The notes: generated by a model not told the origin, from the letters alone. Positions 29,445 to 38,184 are shown, numbered from the stretch's first letter. The stretch is 64,000 bases of DNA from Acidovorax sp. Leaf78 (GCF_001422735.1 NZ_LMLZ01000020.1:777272-841271), one strand, 5' to 3'. Made by a program: numbers and translations.

Positions 29445-29532
29445 CATGCCAGTGCACCCGTGGATCCGGCTCCGCCGGTCCACCGGGGGCGTCCCCCTTG
29501 GGGGAAGACGCCGCCAGGCGGCTCAGGGGGAG
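29445..29532 (-). repeat. Dispersed 3'-end repeat, copy 2 (terminator-like)
   Basis: This copy begins, on the minus strand, within two bases of the IclR-type stop codon. It includes the hairpin TCCCCCTTGGGGGA at 29492-29505 followed by the CACCGG/CCGGCGGAGCCGG block. It aligns over about 85 bp with the copies near 22.7 and 44.0 kb. Confidence 0.75.
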
Positions 29533-29533
29533 C

Positions 29534-30349
29534 TCAAGGATGCCAGTGCGTGGCCCGCACCGGGCTTTGCGCGGGCGCTGCCGTGTTGCCTGCCAGCGCA
29601 TACGACAGCTGCGTCGCCGCGGCAATCACCGTATGGGCCAGCGCTTCGAGCTTTTCAGCGGGCAGGCGCGATGCGGGGCCTGAGATGCACACGGACCCCA
29701 TCAGGCGCCAGTGCATGCCGAACACCGGCGCCGACACCGTGGCCACGCCTTGCTCGCGTTCGCCGATGGACCAGTGGTAGCCCTTCTTGCGAATGTCTTC
29801 ATACGCCTTGCCCGGCTCGCCCGAGAACGCCAGGATCACGCGGCCCGGGGAGCCTTTGTCCAGCGGCAGCCCTTCGCCCATGCGGGCGTGGTGGCGCAGT
29901 GCCTGCGGGCCCTCCACGCGCACCAGGCAGGTCCGCACCTGGCCTTCGCGCACGTAGAAGGCCGCGCTTTCGCCCGTGGCGTGGGTCAGTTCGCGCAGCG
30001 CGGGCTCCAGCACGTTCTGCACGTCAAAGCCCGCCTGGTAGCGCGCGCCCAGCCAGCCCGCGGCCGGGCCCAGGCGCCAGTCGCCGTCTTCGCGCTGCAC
30101 CATGAAGCCCGACTGCGCCAGCGTGCGCGCCAGGCGCAGCACCGTGGTCTTGTGCAGGCCGCAGCGGCGGCTCAGCTCGGCCAGCGGCAGGCTGGATTCG
30201 CCCAGGGCAAAGGCTTCGAGCACCTGCAGTGCGCGTGTGACGGCGATCACGCCGCCGGCCGCGTCGGGCTGCGGGGCCGGGGCAGGTGCCGAGGAGGGCG
30301 GCAATGGCGGTGGCGCGAGGAGAGAAGACTTGATGGACTTGTTGCTCAT
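29534..30349 (-). CDS. IclR family transcriptional regulator
   Basis: The 271-residue protein has a proline-rich N-terminus, an IclR HTH (IAVTRALQVLEAFALGESSLPLAELSRRCGLHKTTVLRLARTLAQSGFM) and the C-terminal effector domain with SPGRVILAF and VSAPVFGMHWRLMGSVCISGPASRL. I chose the ATG giving MSNKSIKSS; longer frames upstream have no similarity. It is divergent from a Bug-lactonase-aldolase-dehydrogenase gene group that it may control. IclR proteins commonly regulate acid or aromatic catabolism. Confidence 0.94.
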   Translation of the reverse strand: MSNKSIKSSLLAPPPLPPSSAPAPAPQPDAAGGVIAVTRALQVLEAFALGESSLPLAELSRRCGLHKTTVLRLARTLAQSGFMVQREDGDWRLGPAAGWLGARYQAGFDVQNVLEPALRELTHATGESAAFYVREGQVRTCLVRVEGPQALRHHARMGEGLPLDKGSPGRVILAFSGEPGKAYEDIRKKGYHWSIGEREQGVATVSAPVFGMHWRLMGSVCISGPASRLPAEKLEALAHTVIAAATQLSYALAGNTAAPAQSPVRATHWHP

Positions 30350-30357
30350 GGCGCTAT

Positions 30358-30398
30358 ACGTTTCACTGTGTGCAACTGCATTGTATGGGTTGAAACGT
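30358..30398. promoter_or_regulatory. Inverted repeat in the iclR-type/Bug intergenic region
   Basis: ACGTTTCA and TGAAACGT are perfect 8-bp arms separated by 25 bp, immediately upstream of the IclR-type start. The position suits autoregulation or control of the divergent operon by this regulator. No experimental support is implied. Confidence 0.4.
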
Positions 30399-30483
30399 CT
30401 GCGTAAAGTCGCAGCCACGGCGCCGGGCCGTCGCAGGTTCTGCAGACCGGCGTGACGAACCACCATAAAACGGAGACAAATCC

Positions 30484-31491
30484 ATGCCAGCTTTTCCCTC
30501 GCTTTCGCGTGCTGTCGGCGCGCACCTGTGCGCAGCCCTGATGGGCCTTGCCGCAACCGCCGTGCCCATGGGTGCCGCCCAGGCCCAGGCCGCGTACCCC
30601 AACAAGCCCATCCGCCTCATCGTCCCGTTCCCACCCGGTGGCGGCACCGACATGATCGCGCGCACCGTGGCGCAAAAGCTCACGGACCAGAACAAGTGGA
30701 ACGTGATCGTGGACAACCGCCCCGGCGCGGGCGGCAACCTGGGCGTGGACGCCGCGGCCAAGTCCGCTCCTGACGGCTACACGCTGGTCATGGGCCAGAC
30801 CAGCAATCTGGCGATCAACCCCACGCTGTACCCCAAGCTGCCCTACGACGCCATCAAGGACCTGGTGCCCGTGGCACTGGTGTCGTCGTCGCCCATCGTG
30901 ATCGCCGCGCCGGCCAATTCGCCGTACAAGACCTTCGCCGACGTGGTGGCAGCGTCGAAGGGCAAGCCCGATGCGCTCACCCTGGGCTACTCGGGCAACG
31001 GCACGGTGGCCCACCTGGCCGGCGAGCTGGCCGAGAACGCGGCGGGCATCAAGCTGCGCCACATCCCCTACAAGGGCGCGGCCCAGGCCATGACGGACCT
31101 GGTGGGCGGGCAGATCGATCTGTACATGTCGTCCGTGCCCACGCTGCTGGGCCAGGTGCGCAACGGCAAGCTCAAGGTGCTGGCCATCACGTCGGCCAAG
31201 CGCTCGTCGCAATTGCCCGATGTGCCCACGCTGGCCGAGTCGGGCTACAAGGGCTTCGAGGCCGTGACCTGGTTCGGCATCCTGGCGCCGGCCGGTACGC
31301 CCGCGCCCATCGTGGCGCAGCTGAACAAGGCGATCAACCAGGCGCTGCAGCACGCCGAAGTGGCCGACAAGCTGCGCTCCGAAGGCGGCGACATCCTGGG
31401 CGGAACGGCCGATCAGTTTGGCCAGCTGCTGCGCACCGAAGTGCCGCGCTGGGGCAAGATCGTCAAGGACTCGGGCGCCAGCCTGGACTGA
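30484..31491 (+). CDS. Tripartite tricarboxylate transporter receptor, Bug/TctC family (second)
   Basis: The 335-residue exported protein has a signal peptide ending near AAQAQAAYP. Bug motifs are present: PNKPIRLIVPFPPGGGTDMIARTVAQKL, VIVDNRPGAGGNLGVDAAAKSAPDGYTLVMGQ and PYKGAAQAMTDLVGGQIDLYMSS. It is the first gene divergent from the IclR regulator and is followed by a COG3618 hydrolase 51 bp downstream. The ligand is unknown, probably a carboxylate feeding that pathway. No permease is adjacent. Confidence 0.94.
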   Translation: MPAFPSLSRAVGAHLCAALMGLAATAVPMGAAQAQAAYPNKPIRLIVPFPPGGGTDMIARTVAQKLTDQNKWNVIVDNRPGAGGNLGVDAAAKSAPDGYTLVMGQTSNLAINPTLYPKLPYDAIKDLVPVALVSSSPIVIAAPANSPYKTFADVVAASKGKPDALTLGYSGNGTVAHLAGELAENAAGIKLRHIPYKGAAQAMTDLVGGQIDLYMSSVPTLLGQVRNGKLKVLAITSAKRSSQLPDVPTLAESGYKGFEAVTWFGILAPAGTPAPIVAQLNKAINQALQHAEVADKLRSEGGDILGGTADQFGQLLRTEVPRWGKIVKDSGASLD

Positions 31492-31542
31492 CCGGCAGCA
31501 CCGCCACAGCGACCGCTTCACGCCCCCCCAAGAGTCCGCGCC

Positions 31543-32484
31543 ATGCACCGCGACAGCCTTGTCACGCCTGTGCGTACCGCCCATGCCGTGCGGTTTTCAG
31601 CCGGCACCGCCGCGCCGCGCACCCTGGTGCCGGCCGGTGCCTGCGACTGCCACGTGCATGTGTACGACAGCCGCTTTCCAGCAGCGCCGCAGGCCAAACT
31701 TCTGCCGCCTGATGCGTCGGCGCTGGACTATGCCGTGTTGCAGCAGCGCATCGGCACCACGCGGGTGGTGCTGGTCACGCCGTCGACCTACGGCACCGAC
31801 AACCGCCCGATGCTCGAAGGCCTGGCCGCGCTGGGCGCCATGGGCGTGCCAGCCCGTGGCGTGGCGGTGATCGACGGCACCGAGAGCGATGCAGCGCTGC
31901 AGCGCCTGCACGCCGCCGGCGTGCGCGGCGTGCGGCTGAACCTGTCGCTGGGCGTGTCGGGCACGGCGGATTCGCTGCTGCCGCTGGCCCGCCGCATCGC
32001 GCCGCTGGGCTGGCACCTGCAACTGCTGATGGCGCCCGATGTGCTGATCGCGCAGGCCGATGTGCTGCGCCAGTTGCCCGTGCCGGTGGTGTTCGACCAC
32101 TTCGGCCGCATCGCTCCCGCGCAGGCGGGGCGGCACCCCGCCCATGCGCTGCTGCTGGCGCTGCTGCAGTGCGGGCAGGCGTGGGTCAAGCTGTCGGGCG
32201 GCTACATCGTGAGCGAACAGCACTCGGTGGAAGACCCCGCGCTCGACACCCTGGCTGCCAGCTACCTGCGCTGCGCGCCCCACCGCGTGGTATGGGGCAG
32301 CGACTGGCCGCATGCCACCGCATCGGCCGGCGTGCAGCCCCTGCCCGACGACGCCCGCCAGGTGGACCGGCTGGCCGACTGGGCGCGCGAGGCTGGCGAC
32401 AGCAGCGCGACGCTGCAGCGCGTGCTGGTGGACAACCCGGCCGCGCTCTACGGCTTCGCGCCGACCATTTCTTCATTGTCTTGA
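31543..32484 (+). CDS. Amidohydrolase-superfamily lactonase (COG3618; LigI / D-galactarolactone isomerase-like)
   Basis: The 313-residue TIM-barrel metal-dependent hydrolase shows the N-terminal metal motif GACDCHVHVYDSRFP, a histidine after strand 4-5 in VVFDHFGRIAP, and the terminal aspartate region VVWGSDWPHATAS. Close relatives act on lactones: LigI hydrolyses 2-pyrone-4,6-dicarboxylate, and the Agrobacterium enzyme isomerises galactarolactone. Both fit nearby genes: an RraA-type aldolase suits the first, galactarate dehydratases the second. The lactone class is well supported; the substrate is not settled. Confidence 0.85.
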   Translation: MHRDSLVTPVRTAHAVRFSAGTAAPRTLVPAGACDCHVHVYDSRFPAAPQAKLLPPDASALDYAVLQQRIGTTRVVLVTPSTYGTDNRPMLEGLAALGAMGVPARGVAVIDGTESDAALQRLHAAGVRGVRLNLSLGVSGTADSLLPLARRIAPLGWHLQLLMAPDVLIAQADVLRQLPVPVVFDHFGRIAPAQAGRHPAHALLLALLQCGQAWVKLSGGYIVSEQHSVEDPALDTLAASYLRCAPHRVVWGSDWPHATASAGVQPLPDDARQVDRLADWAREAGDSSATLQRVLVDNPAALYGFAPTISSLS

Positions 32485-32503
32485 TAACCGGGGAGACACC
32501 ACC

Positions 32504-33523
32504 GTGACCGAATCCACCACTGACCTTCCATCTGCCGGCCTGTCGCGCCGTGGCGTGCTCGCCGCCGGCGGTGCCGCGCTGCTGGCCCCGTGGCTGGCCG
32601 CCCCAGCACGAGCCCAGGGCGACTGGCCCGCCGGCCGCGTCATCACCTGGGTGGTGCCGTACCCCCCAGGCGGCAGCACCGACGTGCTGGGCCGCAACGT
32701 GGCGCAGCGCATCGGCGCGGCGCTGTCCACCAACGTGATCGTGGACAACAAGGCCGGCGCCACCGGCACCATCGGCGCGGCCTTCGTCGCCAAGGCGGCG
32801 CCCGATGGCACCACGCTGCTGGGTACCTCCATCGGGCCGCAGGCGATCGCGCCGCACCTGATGGGCAAGCTGCCGTACGACCACATCACGGCCTTCGAGC
32901 CCGTGGTCATCATCGGCACCATTCCGCACATTTTGGTGGTGGGCACGGACCAGCCGTTCAAGACGGTGGCCGACCTGCTGGCCGCTGCCAAGGCCCAGCC
33001 GGGCAAGCTTGCCTTCGCCTCGGGCGGCAACGGCACCATCTTGCAGATGCAGGGCGAGCTGCTGCAGCAGCAGACCGGCGCGCGCTTCATCCACGTGCCC
33101 TACAAGGGCGACACCCCGGCGCTGCAGGACACGCTGGCCAGCCAGGTGCAGTTCATGTTCGCGCCCGCGGCCGCCGCGCTGCCGCATGTGCAGGCGGGCA
33201 AGCTGCGCGCGCTGGCCGTCACCTCGGCCCAGCGCCTCAAATCCCTGCCGGCCGTGCCCACGATGGCCGAGGTGGGCATGAAGGACTTCGTGGTGGAGCA
33301 GTGGCAGGCCGTGTTCGCGCCGGCCAAGACGCCCACTGCGGTCGTGCAGCGCCTGAACCAGGAGATCAACAAGGCCCTGAAGGACCCCGCCGTGGTCGCC
33401 CTGGCCGACAAGCTGGGCGTGACGCTGGTGGGCGGCACGCCCCAGCAGCTGGGCGACCTGCAAAAGGCCGACTCCGCCAAGTGGGCCAAGGTCATCAAAG
33501 ACGGAAACATAAAAGCTGAGTAA
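32504..33523 (+). CDS. Bug/TctC family receptor with twin-arginine signal (third)
   Basis: The 339-residue binding protein begins with a twin-arginine type leader (LSRRGVLAAGGAALLAPWLAAPARAQG), unlike the Sec leaders of the other three Bug proteins here. Bug motifs follow: VITWVVPYPPGGSTDVLGRNVAQRI, VIVDNKAGATGTIGAAFVAKAAPDGTTLL and PYKGDTPALQDTLASQVQFMF. The start is GTG with GGGGAG eight bases upstream. It sits between the lactonase and the RraA-type aldolase. The ligand is unknown. Confidence 0.92.
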   Translation: MTESTTDLPSAGLSRRGVLAAGGAALLAPWLAAPARAQGDWPAGRVITWVVPYPPGGSTDVLGRNVAQRIGAALSTNVIVDNKAGATGTIGAAFVAKAAPDGTTLLGTSIGPQAIAPHLMGKLPYDHITAFEPVVIIGTIPHILVVGTDQPFKTVADLLAAAKAQPGKLAFASGGNGTILQMQGELLQQQTGARFIHVPYKGDTPALQDTLASQVQFMFAPAAAALPHVQAGKLRALAVTSAQRLKSLPAVPTMAEVGMKDFVVEQWQAVFAPAKTPTAVVQRLNQEINKALKDPAVVALADKLGVTLVGGTPQQLGDLQKADSAKWAKVIKDGNIKAE

Positions 33524-33589
33524 GACCGCCTTTGCAGCCGGCATTGTCTGCACGCACCCCTTCTTCATTTTTCAAACGGACAGAACACC

Positions 33590-34276
33590 ATGAGCCAACT
33601 CCCCGACATCATCCGTGACATCGAGCGCGTGAGCGCCGACGTCGTGAGCAAAGCCGCGACCTTCCAGGCCGCCATCCTGGCCGACGTGGCGGGCCGCCGC
33701 GGCACGATGCACGGCCGCGTGGCGCCGGTGCACCAGGGCATGCAGGTGGCAGGCCCGGCCTTCACCGTGGAAGTGCGCCCCGGCGACAACCTCATGATCC
33801 ACGCCGCCATTGCGCTGGCCCAGCCCGGCGACGTGCTGGTGATCGACGGCAAGGGCGACCTGACCGCCGCCCTCATGGGCACGCTGATGCTCAGCGCCTG
33901 CAAGAAGCGCGGCCTGGCCGGCGTGATCGTGGACGCCGCCATCCGCGACAAGCTGGAGATCCTGGAGCTGGACTTCCCGGTGTTCAGCGCAGGCTTCAAC
34001 CCCGCCGGGCCCACCAAGTACGTGCCCGGCCGCATCAACCACCCCATCTCTGCCGGCGGCGCAACCGTGAACCCGGGGGACCTGGTGGTGGGCGATGCCG
34101 ACGGCGTGGTTGTGATCGAGCGCGCCAAGGCCCCCGGCATGATGGCCCTGGCCGACAAGAAGTTGGCCGACGAGGCCGCCCGCATCGAAGCCATCGCCCG
34201 TGGCGACACGGCCTCCAAGTGGCTGCCCGCCGCGCTGCGTGCGGCCGGTGTCCTGGCGGAAGGGGAATCGCTGTGA
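33590..34276 (+). CDS. RraA-family aldolase (4-carboxy-4-hydroxy-2-oxoadipate / HMG aldolase-like)
   Basis: The 228-residue protein matches class II pyruvate aldolases of the RraA fold in size and motifs: PGDNLMIHAAIALAQPGDVLVIDGKGDLTAALMGTLM and VDAAIRDKLEI, with the active-site Arg and metal-binding Asp in the last segment. Such enzymes cleave 4-carboxy-4-hydroxy-2-oxoadipate or related 2-oxo acids to pyruvate. RNase-regulator RraA proteins are shorter, so catalysis is favoured. Its stop overlaps the GTG start of the dehydrogenase by 4 bp. Confidence 0.88.
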   Translation: MSQLPDIIRDIERVSADVVSKAATFQAAILADVAGRRGTMHGRVAPVHQGMQVAGPAFTVEVRPGDNLMIHAAIALAQPGDVLVIDGKGDLTAALMGTLMLSACKKRGLAGVIVDAAIRDKLEILELDFPVFSAGFNPAGPTKYVPGRINHPISAGGATVNPGDLVVGDADGVVVIERAKAPGMMALADKKLADEAARIEAIARGDTASKWLPAALRAAGVLAEGESL

Positions 34277-35217
34277 GCACCAACCCCACCATCATCGTCA
34301 CAGGCGCCGACCTGGCGCAGCAGGCGCTCGGCCTGCTCAGCGGCTACGACATCGTCTACGCCGGCAAGACGCCCACCGAAGACGACATGGTCGCCCTCGC
34401 CAAGCAACACGACCCGGTGGCCATCATCGTGCGCTACGGCAAGGTGGGCCCGGCCGTGATGGACGCGGCGCCTTCGCTCAAGGTGATCTCCAAGCACGGC
34501 AGCGGCACCGACACCATCGACAAGGTGGCGGCCCAGGCGCGCGGCATCCAGGTGGTGGCCGCCGTGGGCGCCAATGCTGCGGCCGTGGCCGAGCAGGCGC
34601 TGGCACTGCTGCTGGCCTGTGCCAAGTCGGTGGTGCAGCTGGATGCGCGCATGCATGCCGGCCATTGGGACAAGGCAACGCACAAGAGCCTGGAGCTCGG
34701 CGGCCGCACCGTGGGCCTGGTGGGCCTGGGCGCCATCGGCCTGCGCTTTGCGAAGATGGCCGATGCGTTGGGCATGCGCGTGATCGGCTTCGATCCGTTC
34801 GCCAAGAACCTGCCGGACTACGTGCAGAGCGTGAGCCTGGAGACCATCTGGCGCGAGGCGGACGCCGTGTCCCTGCACTGCCCGCTGACCGACGAGAACC
34901 GCGGCATGCTGAACGCCGCCACGCTCGCTCAGTGCAAGCGCGGCGTGATCGTGGTGAACACCGCGCGCGGCGGCCTCATCGACGAAGCCGCGCTGCTCGC
35001 AGCCGTGCGCTCGGGCCAGGTGATGGCGGCGGGCCTGGACAGTTTTGCGGTGGAGCCCATGGTGGCCGGCCACCCGTTCCAGGGCGAGAAGAATTTCATC
35101 CTCAGCCCGCACATCGGCGGCGTGACCAGCGACGCCTACGTGAACATGGGCGTGGGTGCGGCCACGAACCTGCTGGCAGTGCTGGCCCGCGAGACGCCAG
35201 CGATGCGTGCCGCGTAG
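34273..35217 (+). CDS. D-isomer-specific 2-hydroxyacid dehydrogenase
   Basis: The 314-residue NAD(P)-dependent enzyme has the Rossmann motif GLVGLGAIGLRFAKMADALGMRVIGFDP and the catalytic Arg, Glu and His in NTARGGLIDEAA, LDSFAVEP and ILSPHIGG. It interconverts a 2-oxo acid and a 2-hydroxy acid. The GTG start overlaps the aldolase stop, with AGGGGAA upstream, indicating translational coupling. The pair suggests aldol cleavage followed by reduction, or the reverse. Confidence 0.93.
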   Translation: MSTNPTIIVTGADLAQQALGLLSGYDIVYAGKTPTEDDMVALAKQHDPVAIIVRYGKVGPAVMDAAPSLKVISKHGSGTDTIDKVAAQARGIQVVAAVGANAAAVAEQALALLLACAKSVVQLDARMHAGHWDKATHKSLELGGRTVGLVGLGAIGLRFAKMADALGMRVIGFDPFAKNLPDYVQSVSLETIWREADAVSLHCPLTDENRGMLNAATLAQCKRGVIVVNTARGGLIDEAALLAAVRSGQVMAAGLDSFAVEPMVAGHPFQGEKNFILSPHIGGVTSDAYVNMGVGAATNLLAVLARETPAMRAA

Positions 35218-35254
35218 GCATGGCAGGGAAAGCCCGGCGAACAGGATTTTGAAT

Positions 35255-35313
35255 AAAAAATGGCCTCTACCGCTTGTCCATCAAGCGGTTATAGCTATGT
35301 TATTAATAGCATT
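35255..35313. repeat. Short dispersed repeat, copy B
   Basis: In reverse complement it reads AATGCTATTAATAACATAGC, then TATAACCGCTTGATGGACAA, then GCGGTAGAGGCCATTTTTT-like sequence, aligning with copy A and the dnaE2 copy. The CCGCTTG/CAAGCGG arms form a hairpin. It lies between the dehydrogenase stop and the fourth Bug gene and interrupts what might otherwise be one operon. Confidence 0.75.
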
Positions 35314-35354
35314 TGGGCTGAATGCCCGCATGAACGATGGATCGGAGACAAGAC

Positions 35355-36311
35355 ATGTTGCGTTTTCTCAAACCCCTGATCACCGCCTGCGCCCTGGCCA
35401 CGGGCCTGGCCCATGCCGCGTTCCCCGAGCGCCCGATCACCATCGTCGTGCCGTATGCGCCCGGCGGTGCGGCCGACGCCGTGGCCCGCGTGCTGGCCAC
35501 GCGCCTGGGTGCCAGGCTGGGCACCAGCGTGATCGTGGACAACAAGGCCGGCGCCAGCGGCACCATCGGCGCGAGCTACGTGGCCAAGGCCAGCCCTGAT
35601 GGCTACACGGTGCTGTACGACGCCACGCCGTACTCCATCAACCCGCACCTGTTCCCCAAGATGCCGTATGCCGCCAACGCGCTGCAGCCGCTGTCGCTGG
35701 TGCTGCTGGCGCCCAACGTGCTCATCGTGAAGGCGGACTCGCCGCTCAAGAACATCAACGACCTGGTCGCCCGGGCCAATGCGGCGCCGGGCAAGCTCAA
35801 CTTCGCCTCGGGCGGCAGTGGCACGGTGCAGCGCCTGGCGGCCGAGCTGATGCGCCAGCAGCTGAACCTGGACATGGTGCACGTGCCCTACAAGAGCGGC
35901 GGCCCCGCCATCACCGACGTGATGGCCGGCCAGGTGGACTTCATGTTCGGTACCGTGGCGGCCACCTACCCGCACGTGTCGGGCGGCAAGCTGCGCGCAC
36001 TGGCCGTGTCGGCACCCGAACGGTCCAAGCGCCTGCCCGACGTGCCCACGGTGGCCGAGACGGTGATCCCCGGCTACGAAGCATATGAATGGAACGGCAT
36101 GTTCCTGCCCGCAGGCACGCCCGAGCCTATCGCTGCCAAGCTGCGCGAGGCCGTGCAGGAGGTGATGAAGGAAGACGAGCTCAAGCAGCGCCTGGCCGAC
36201 ATGGGCGCGCAGCCCGTGGGCTCCACGCCCGCCGAGTTCGCGGCCTTCCTCAAGAAGGAAGACAGCAAGTGGGGCGATGTGGTGCGCAAGGGCAACATCA
36301 AGCTGGACTGA
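35355..36311 (+). CDS. Tripartite tricarboxylate transporter receptor, Bug/TctC family (fourth)
   Basis: The 318-residue exported protein has a signal peptide (MLRFLKPLITACALATGLAHA) and Bug motifs FPERPITIVVPYAPGGAADAVARVLATRL, VIVDNKAGASGTIGASYVAKASPDGYTVLYD and PYKSGGPAITDVMAGQVDFMFG. The ATG at 35355 is preferred over one six codons earlier because CGGAGA precedes it. It is followed by an SMP-30 family lactonase, suggesting a sugar-lactone or aldonic acid ligand. Confidence 0.94.
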   Translation: MLRFLKPLITACALATGLAHAAFPERPITIVVPYAPGGAADAVARVLATRLGARLGTSVIVDNKAGASGTIGASYVAKASPDGYTVLYDATPYSINPHLFPKMPYAANALQPLSLVLLAPNVLIVKADSPLKNINDLVARANAAPGKLNFASGGSGTVQRLAAELMRQQLNLDMVHVPYKSGGPAITDVMAGQVDFMFGTVAATYPHVSGGKLRALAVSAPERSKRLPDVPTVAETVIPGYEAYEWNGMFLPAGTPEPIAAKLREAVQEVMKEDELKQRLADMGAQPVGSTPAEFAAFLKKEDSKWGDVVRKGNIKLD

Positions 36312-36436
36312 TCGCCCATGGTCCTGCCGTTGCGCGATGCCATGCCGCATGGATGCGGTGGGGGCCGCCTCGTCGACAACCCGGCACGGCGGTATGGTTT
36401 CGGCGCTCCTGCCTGAACAACAAGAAAGACACCGCC

Positions 36437-37372
36437 ATGTTTCTGCTGCAACCACCCCAGGTCCGTGACCTGGATGTGTTCACCTCCATGCCCGACCACT
36501 TTCGCCGCCGCGAGCGCAGCGAGTGGGCCGATGCCAACCGGGGCGGCACCGTCACCGATTCGTTTCTGGAGGGCCCGGTGTTCGACGACGCAGGCCACCT
36601 GTACGTGACCGACATCCCGTGGGGCCGCATCTTTCGCATCAGCCCAGAGGGCGCGTGGACGCTGGTGGCCGAGTACGACGGCGAGCCCAACGGCATGAAG
36701 TTCATGGACGTCGGCACGCTGCTGATCACCGACTACAAGAACGGCCTCATGCGCCTGGATGTGGCCACCGGCACCGTCACGCCGCACCTGGAGCGCCGCA
36801 ACAGCGAGCGCTTCAAGGGCGTGAACGATTTGATCTTCGACGCCGACGGCAACCTGTACTTCACCGACCAGGGCCAGAGCGGCCTGCACGACCCGAGCGG
36901 CCGCCTGTACCGCCTGCGCCCGAATGGCCAGCTCGACCTGCTGCTGGCCAATGTGCCCAGCCCCAACGGCGTGGCCCTGTCGCCCGACGGGCGCGTGCTG
37001 TATCTGGCGGTGACCCGCGGCAACTGCGTGTGGCGCGTGCCGTTGCTGCACGACGGCAGCGTGGCCAAGGTGGGGCAGTTCTTCACGTCCTACGGCCCCA
37101 GCGGCCCCGACGGCCTGGCCGTGGATGCGCAGGGCCGGCTGCTGGTGGCCAACCCGGGCCTGGGTTATGTCTGGGTGCTCAACCACCGGGCCGAGCCCGA
37201 GCTGGTGCTGCGCGGGCCGGCGGGGGCATCGACCACCAACCTGGCTTTTGGCTGCGGGGCAGGCGAGGGCGCCCGCACGCTGTACGTGACCGACTCCACG
37301 CACGGCCATATCCTGCGCGCGGACATGGACGCATCCGGCCTGCCATTGCACGCAGCGCGCGGTCGTCAGTAA
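36437..37372 (+). CDS. SMP-30/gluconolactonase/LRE family protein
   Basis: The 311-residue six-bladed beta-propeller hydrolase shows repeated blade motifs and metal-site segments: FLEGPVFDDAGHLYVTDIPWGRIFRIS, GEPNGMKFMDVGTLLITDYKNGLMRLD, VNDLIFDADGNLYFTDQG and SPNGVALSPDGRVLYLA, with GPDGLAVDAQGRLLVANPG later. Family members open lactones such as gluconolactone using a divalent metal. It lies 125 bp after the fourth Bug gene, co-oriented. Confidence 0.92.
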   Translation: MFLLQPPQVRDLDVFTSMPDHFRRRERSEWADANRGGTVTDSFLEGPVFDDAGHLYVTDIPWGRIFRISPEGAWTLVAEYDGEPNGMKFMDVGTLLITDYKNGLMRLDVATGTVTPHLERRNSERFKGVNDLIFDADGNLYFTDQGQSGLHDPSGRLYRLRPNGQLDLLLANVPSPNGVALSPDGRVLYLAVTRGNCVWRVPLLHDGSVAKVGQFFTSYGPSGPDGLAVDAQGRLLVANPGLGYVWVLNHRAEPELVLRGPAGASTTNLAFGCGAGEGARTLYVTDSTHGHILRADMDASGLPLHAARGRQ

Positions 37373-37583
37373 ATCAACGGTAGCCGCGGCGGCGGCAAAA
37401 CAGCGCAGCGGCTTTGGGCCGTGGGTGACCATTTTTTGGTCGTGCGATGACACTGCAAGCCAGGCGCCCGGTACGTGTCGGTGGTGGTGTGAGGTGAAGA
37501 CCTGGGCGGCCGCGGTGGCTGCCGGGGGCCGACTGCACTCTTGTGCGGCAACCCCGCCACAATTGCCCTGCGGCCTTGGGGCG

Positions 37584-37607
37584 CACGGCTGAGTCGCTCA
37601 GCCCGTG
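37584..37607 (-). terminator. Possible hairpin between convergent SMP-30 and DUF1348 genes
   Basis: CACGGCTGA and TCAGCCCGTG pair with one bulged base around a 5-nt loop. The structure lies 28 bp beyond the DUF1348 stop. No strong T-tract follows, so termination is tentative. The rest of the 260-bp gap shows nothing recognisable. Confidence 0.4.
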
Positions 37608-37634
37608 TCACCCTCTGCCTTGTCGGGATACTCT

Positions 37635-38102
37635 TCACAAACCCAGATCGGACAGACCGGGGTGGTCATCGGGGCGGCGACCCAGAGGCCAGTGGAATTT
37701 GCGCTCCGATTCCTTGATGGGCATGTCGTTGATGCACGCGAAGCGCCGTTGCATGAGCCCGTCGGCCGCGAATTCCCAATTCTCGTTGCCATACGAGCGG
37801 AACCAATTCCCAGCGTCGTCATGCCACTCGTAGGCGTACCGAACCGCGATGCGGTTGTCGCCATACAGCCAGAGTTCCTTGATGAGCCGGTAATCAAGCT
37901 CCTTCGTCCACTTTCTCTCCAGGAAGGCCTGGGCTTCGGCGCGGCTGTTGGCGAACTCGGCCCGGTTGCGCCACTGCGTGTCGGGGGTGTAGGCCATCGC
38001 AACCTTGGCCGCGTCGCGGGTGTTCCAGCCGTCTTCGGCCAGACGGACCTTTTGAACAGCGCTTGCCAATGAGAACGGGGGAACGGGTGGGCGAGTTTCC
38101 AT
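37635..38102 (-). CDS. DUF1348 family protein, NTF2-like fold
   Basis: The 155-residue protein has DUF1348 features: [41 protein letters not shown], then [55 protein letters not shown]. The family adopts a nuclear transport factor 2-like cone fold; no reaction is established. It is divergent from a TetR gene with two operator-like sites between, so it is probably the repressor's target. Confidence 0.9.
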   Translation of the reverse strand: METRPPVPPFSLASAVQKVRLAEDGWNTRDAAKVAMAYTPDTQWRNRAEFANSRAEAQAFLERKWTKELDYRLIKELWLYGDNRIAVRYAYEWHDDAGNWFRSYGNENWEFAADGLMQRRFACINDMPIKESERKFHWPLGRRPDDHPGLSDLGL

Positions 38103-38121
38103 GAGGTGACCTTTGAAGTAA

Positions 38122-38175
38122 GTAGAAAGATCTGTCTACATGACAATATTAATGTGTGTGGAACGATCTGTCTAC
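38122..38175. promoter_or_regulatory. Putative TetR operators between DUF1348 and tetR-type genes
   Basis: GTAGAAAGATCTGTCTAC (38122-38139) is an 18-bp palindrome with one mismatched pair. The half-site TCTGTCTAC recurs at 38167-38175, ten bases before the TetR start codon, with a degenerate left arm. Repetition within the divergent region supports a repressor-binding role. Confidence 0.65.
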
Positions 38176-38184
38176 AATATCCGC

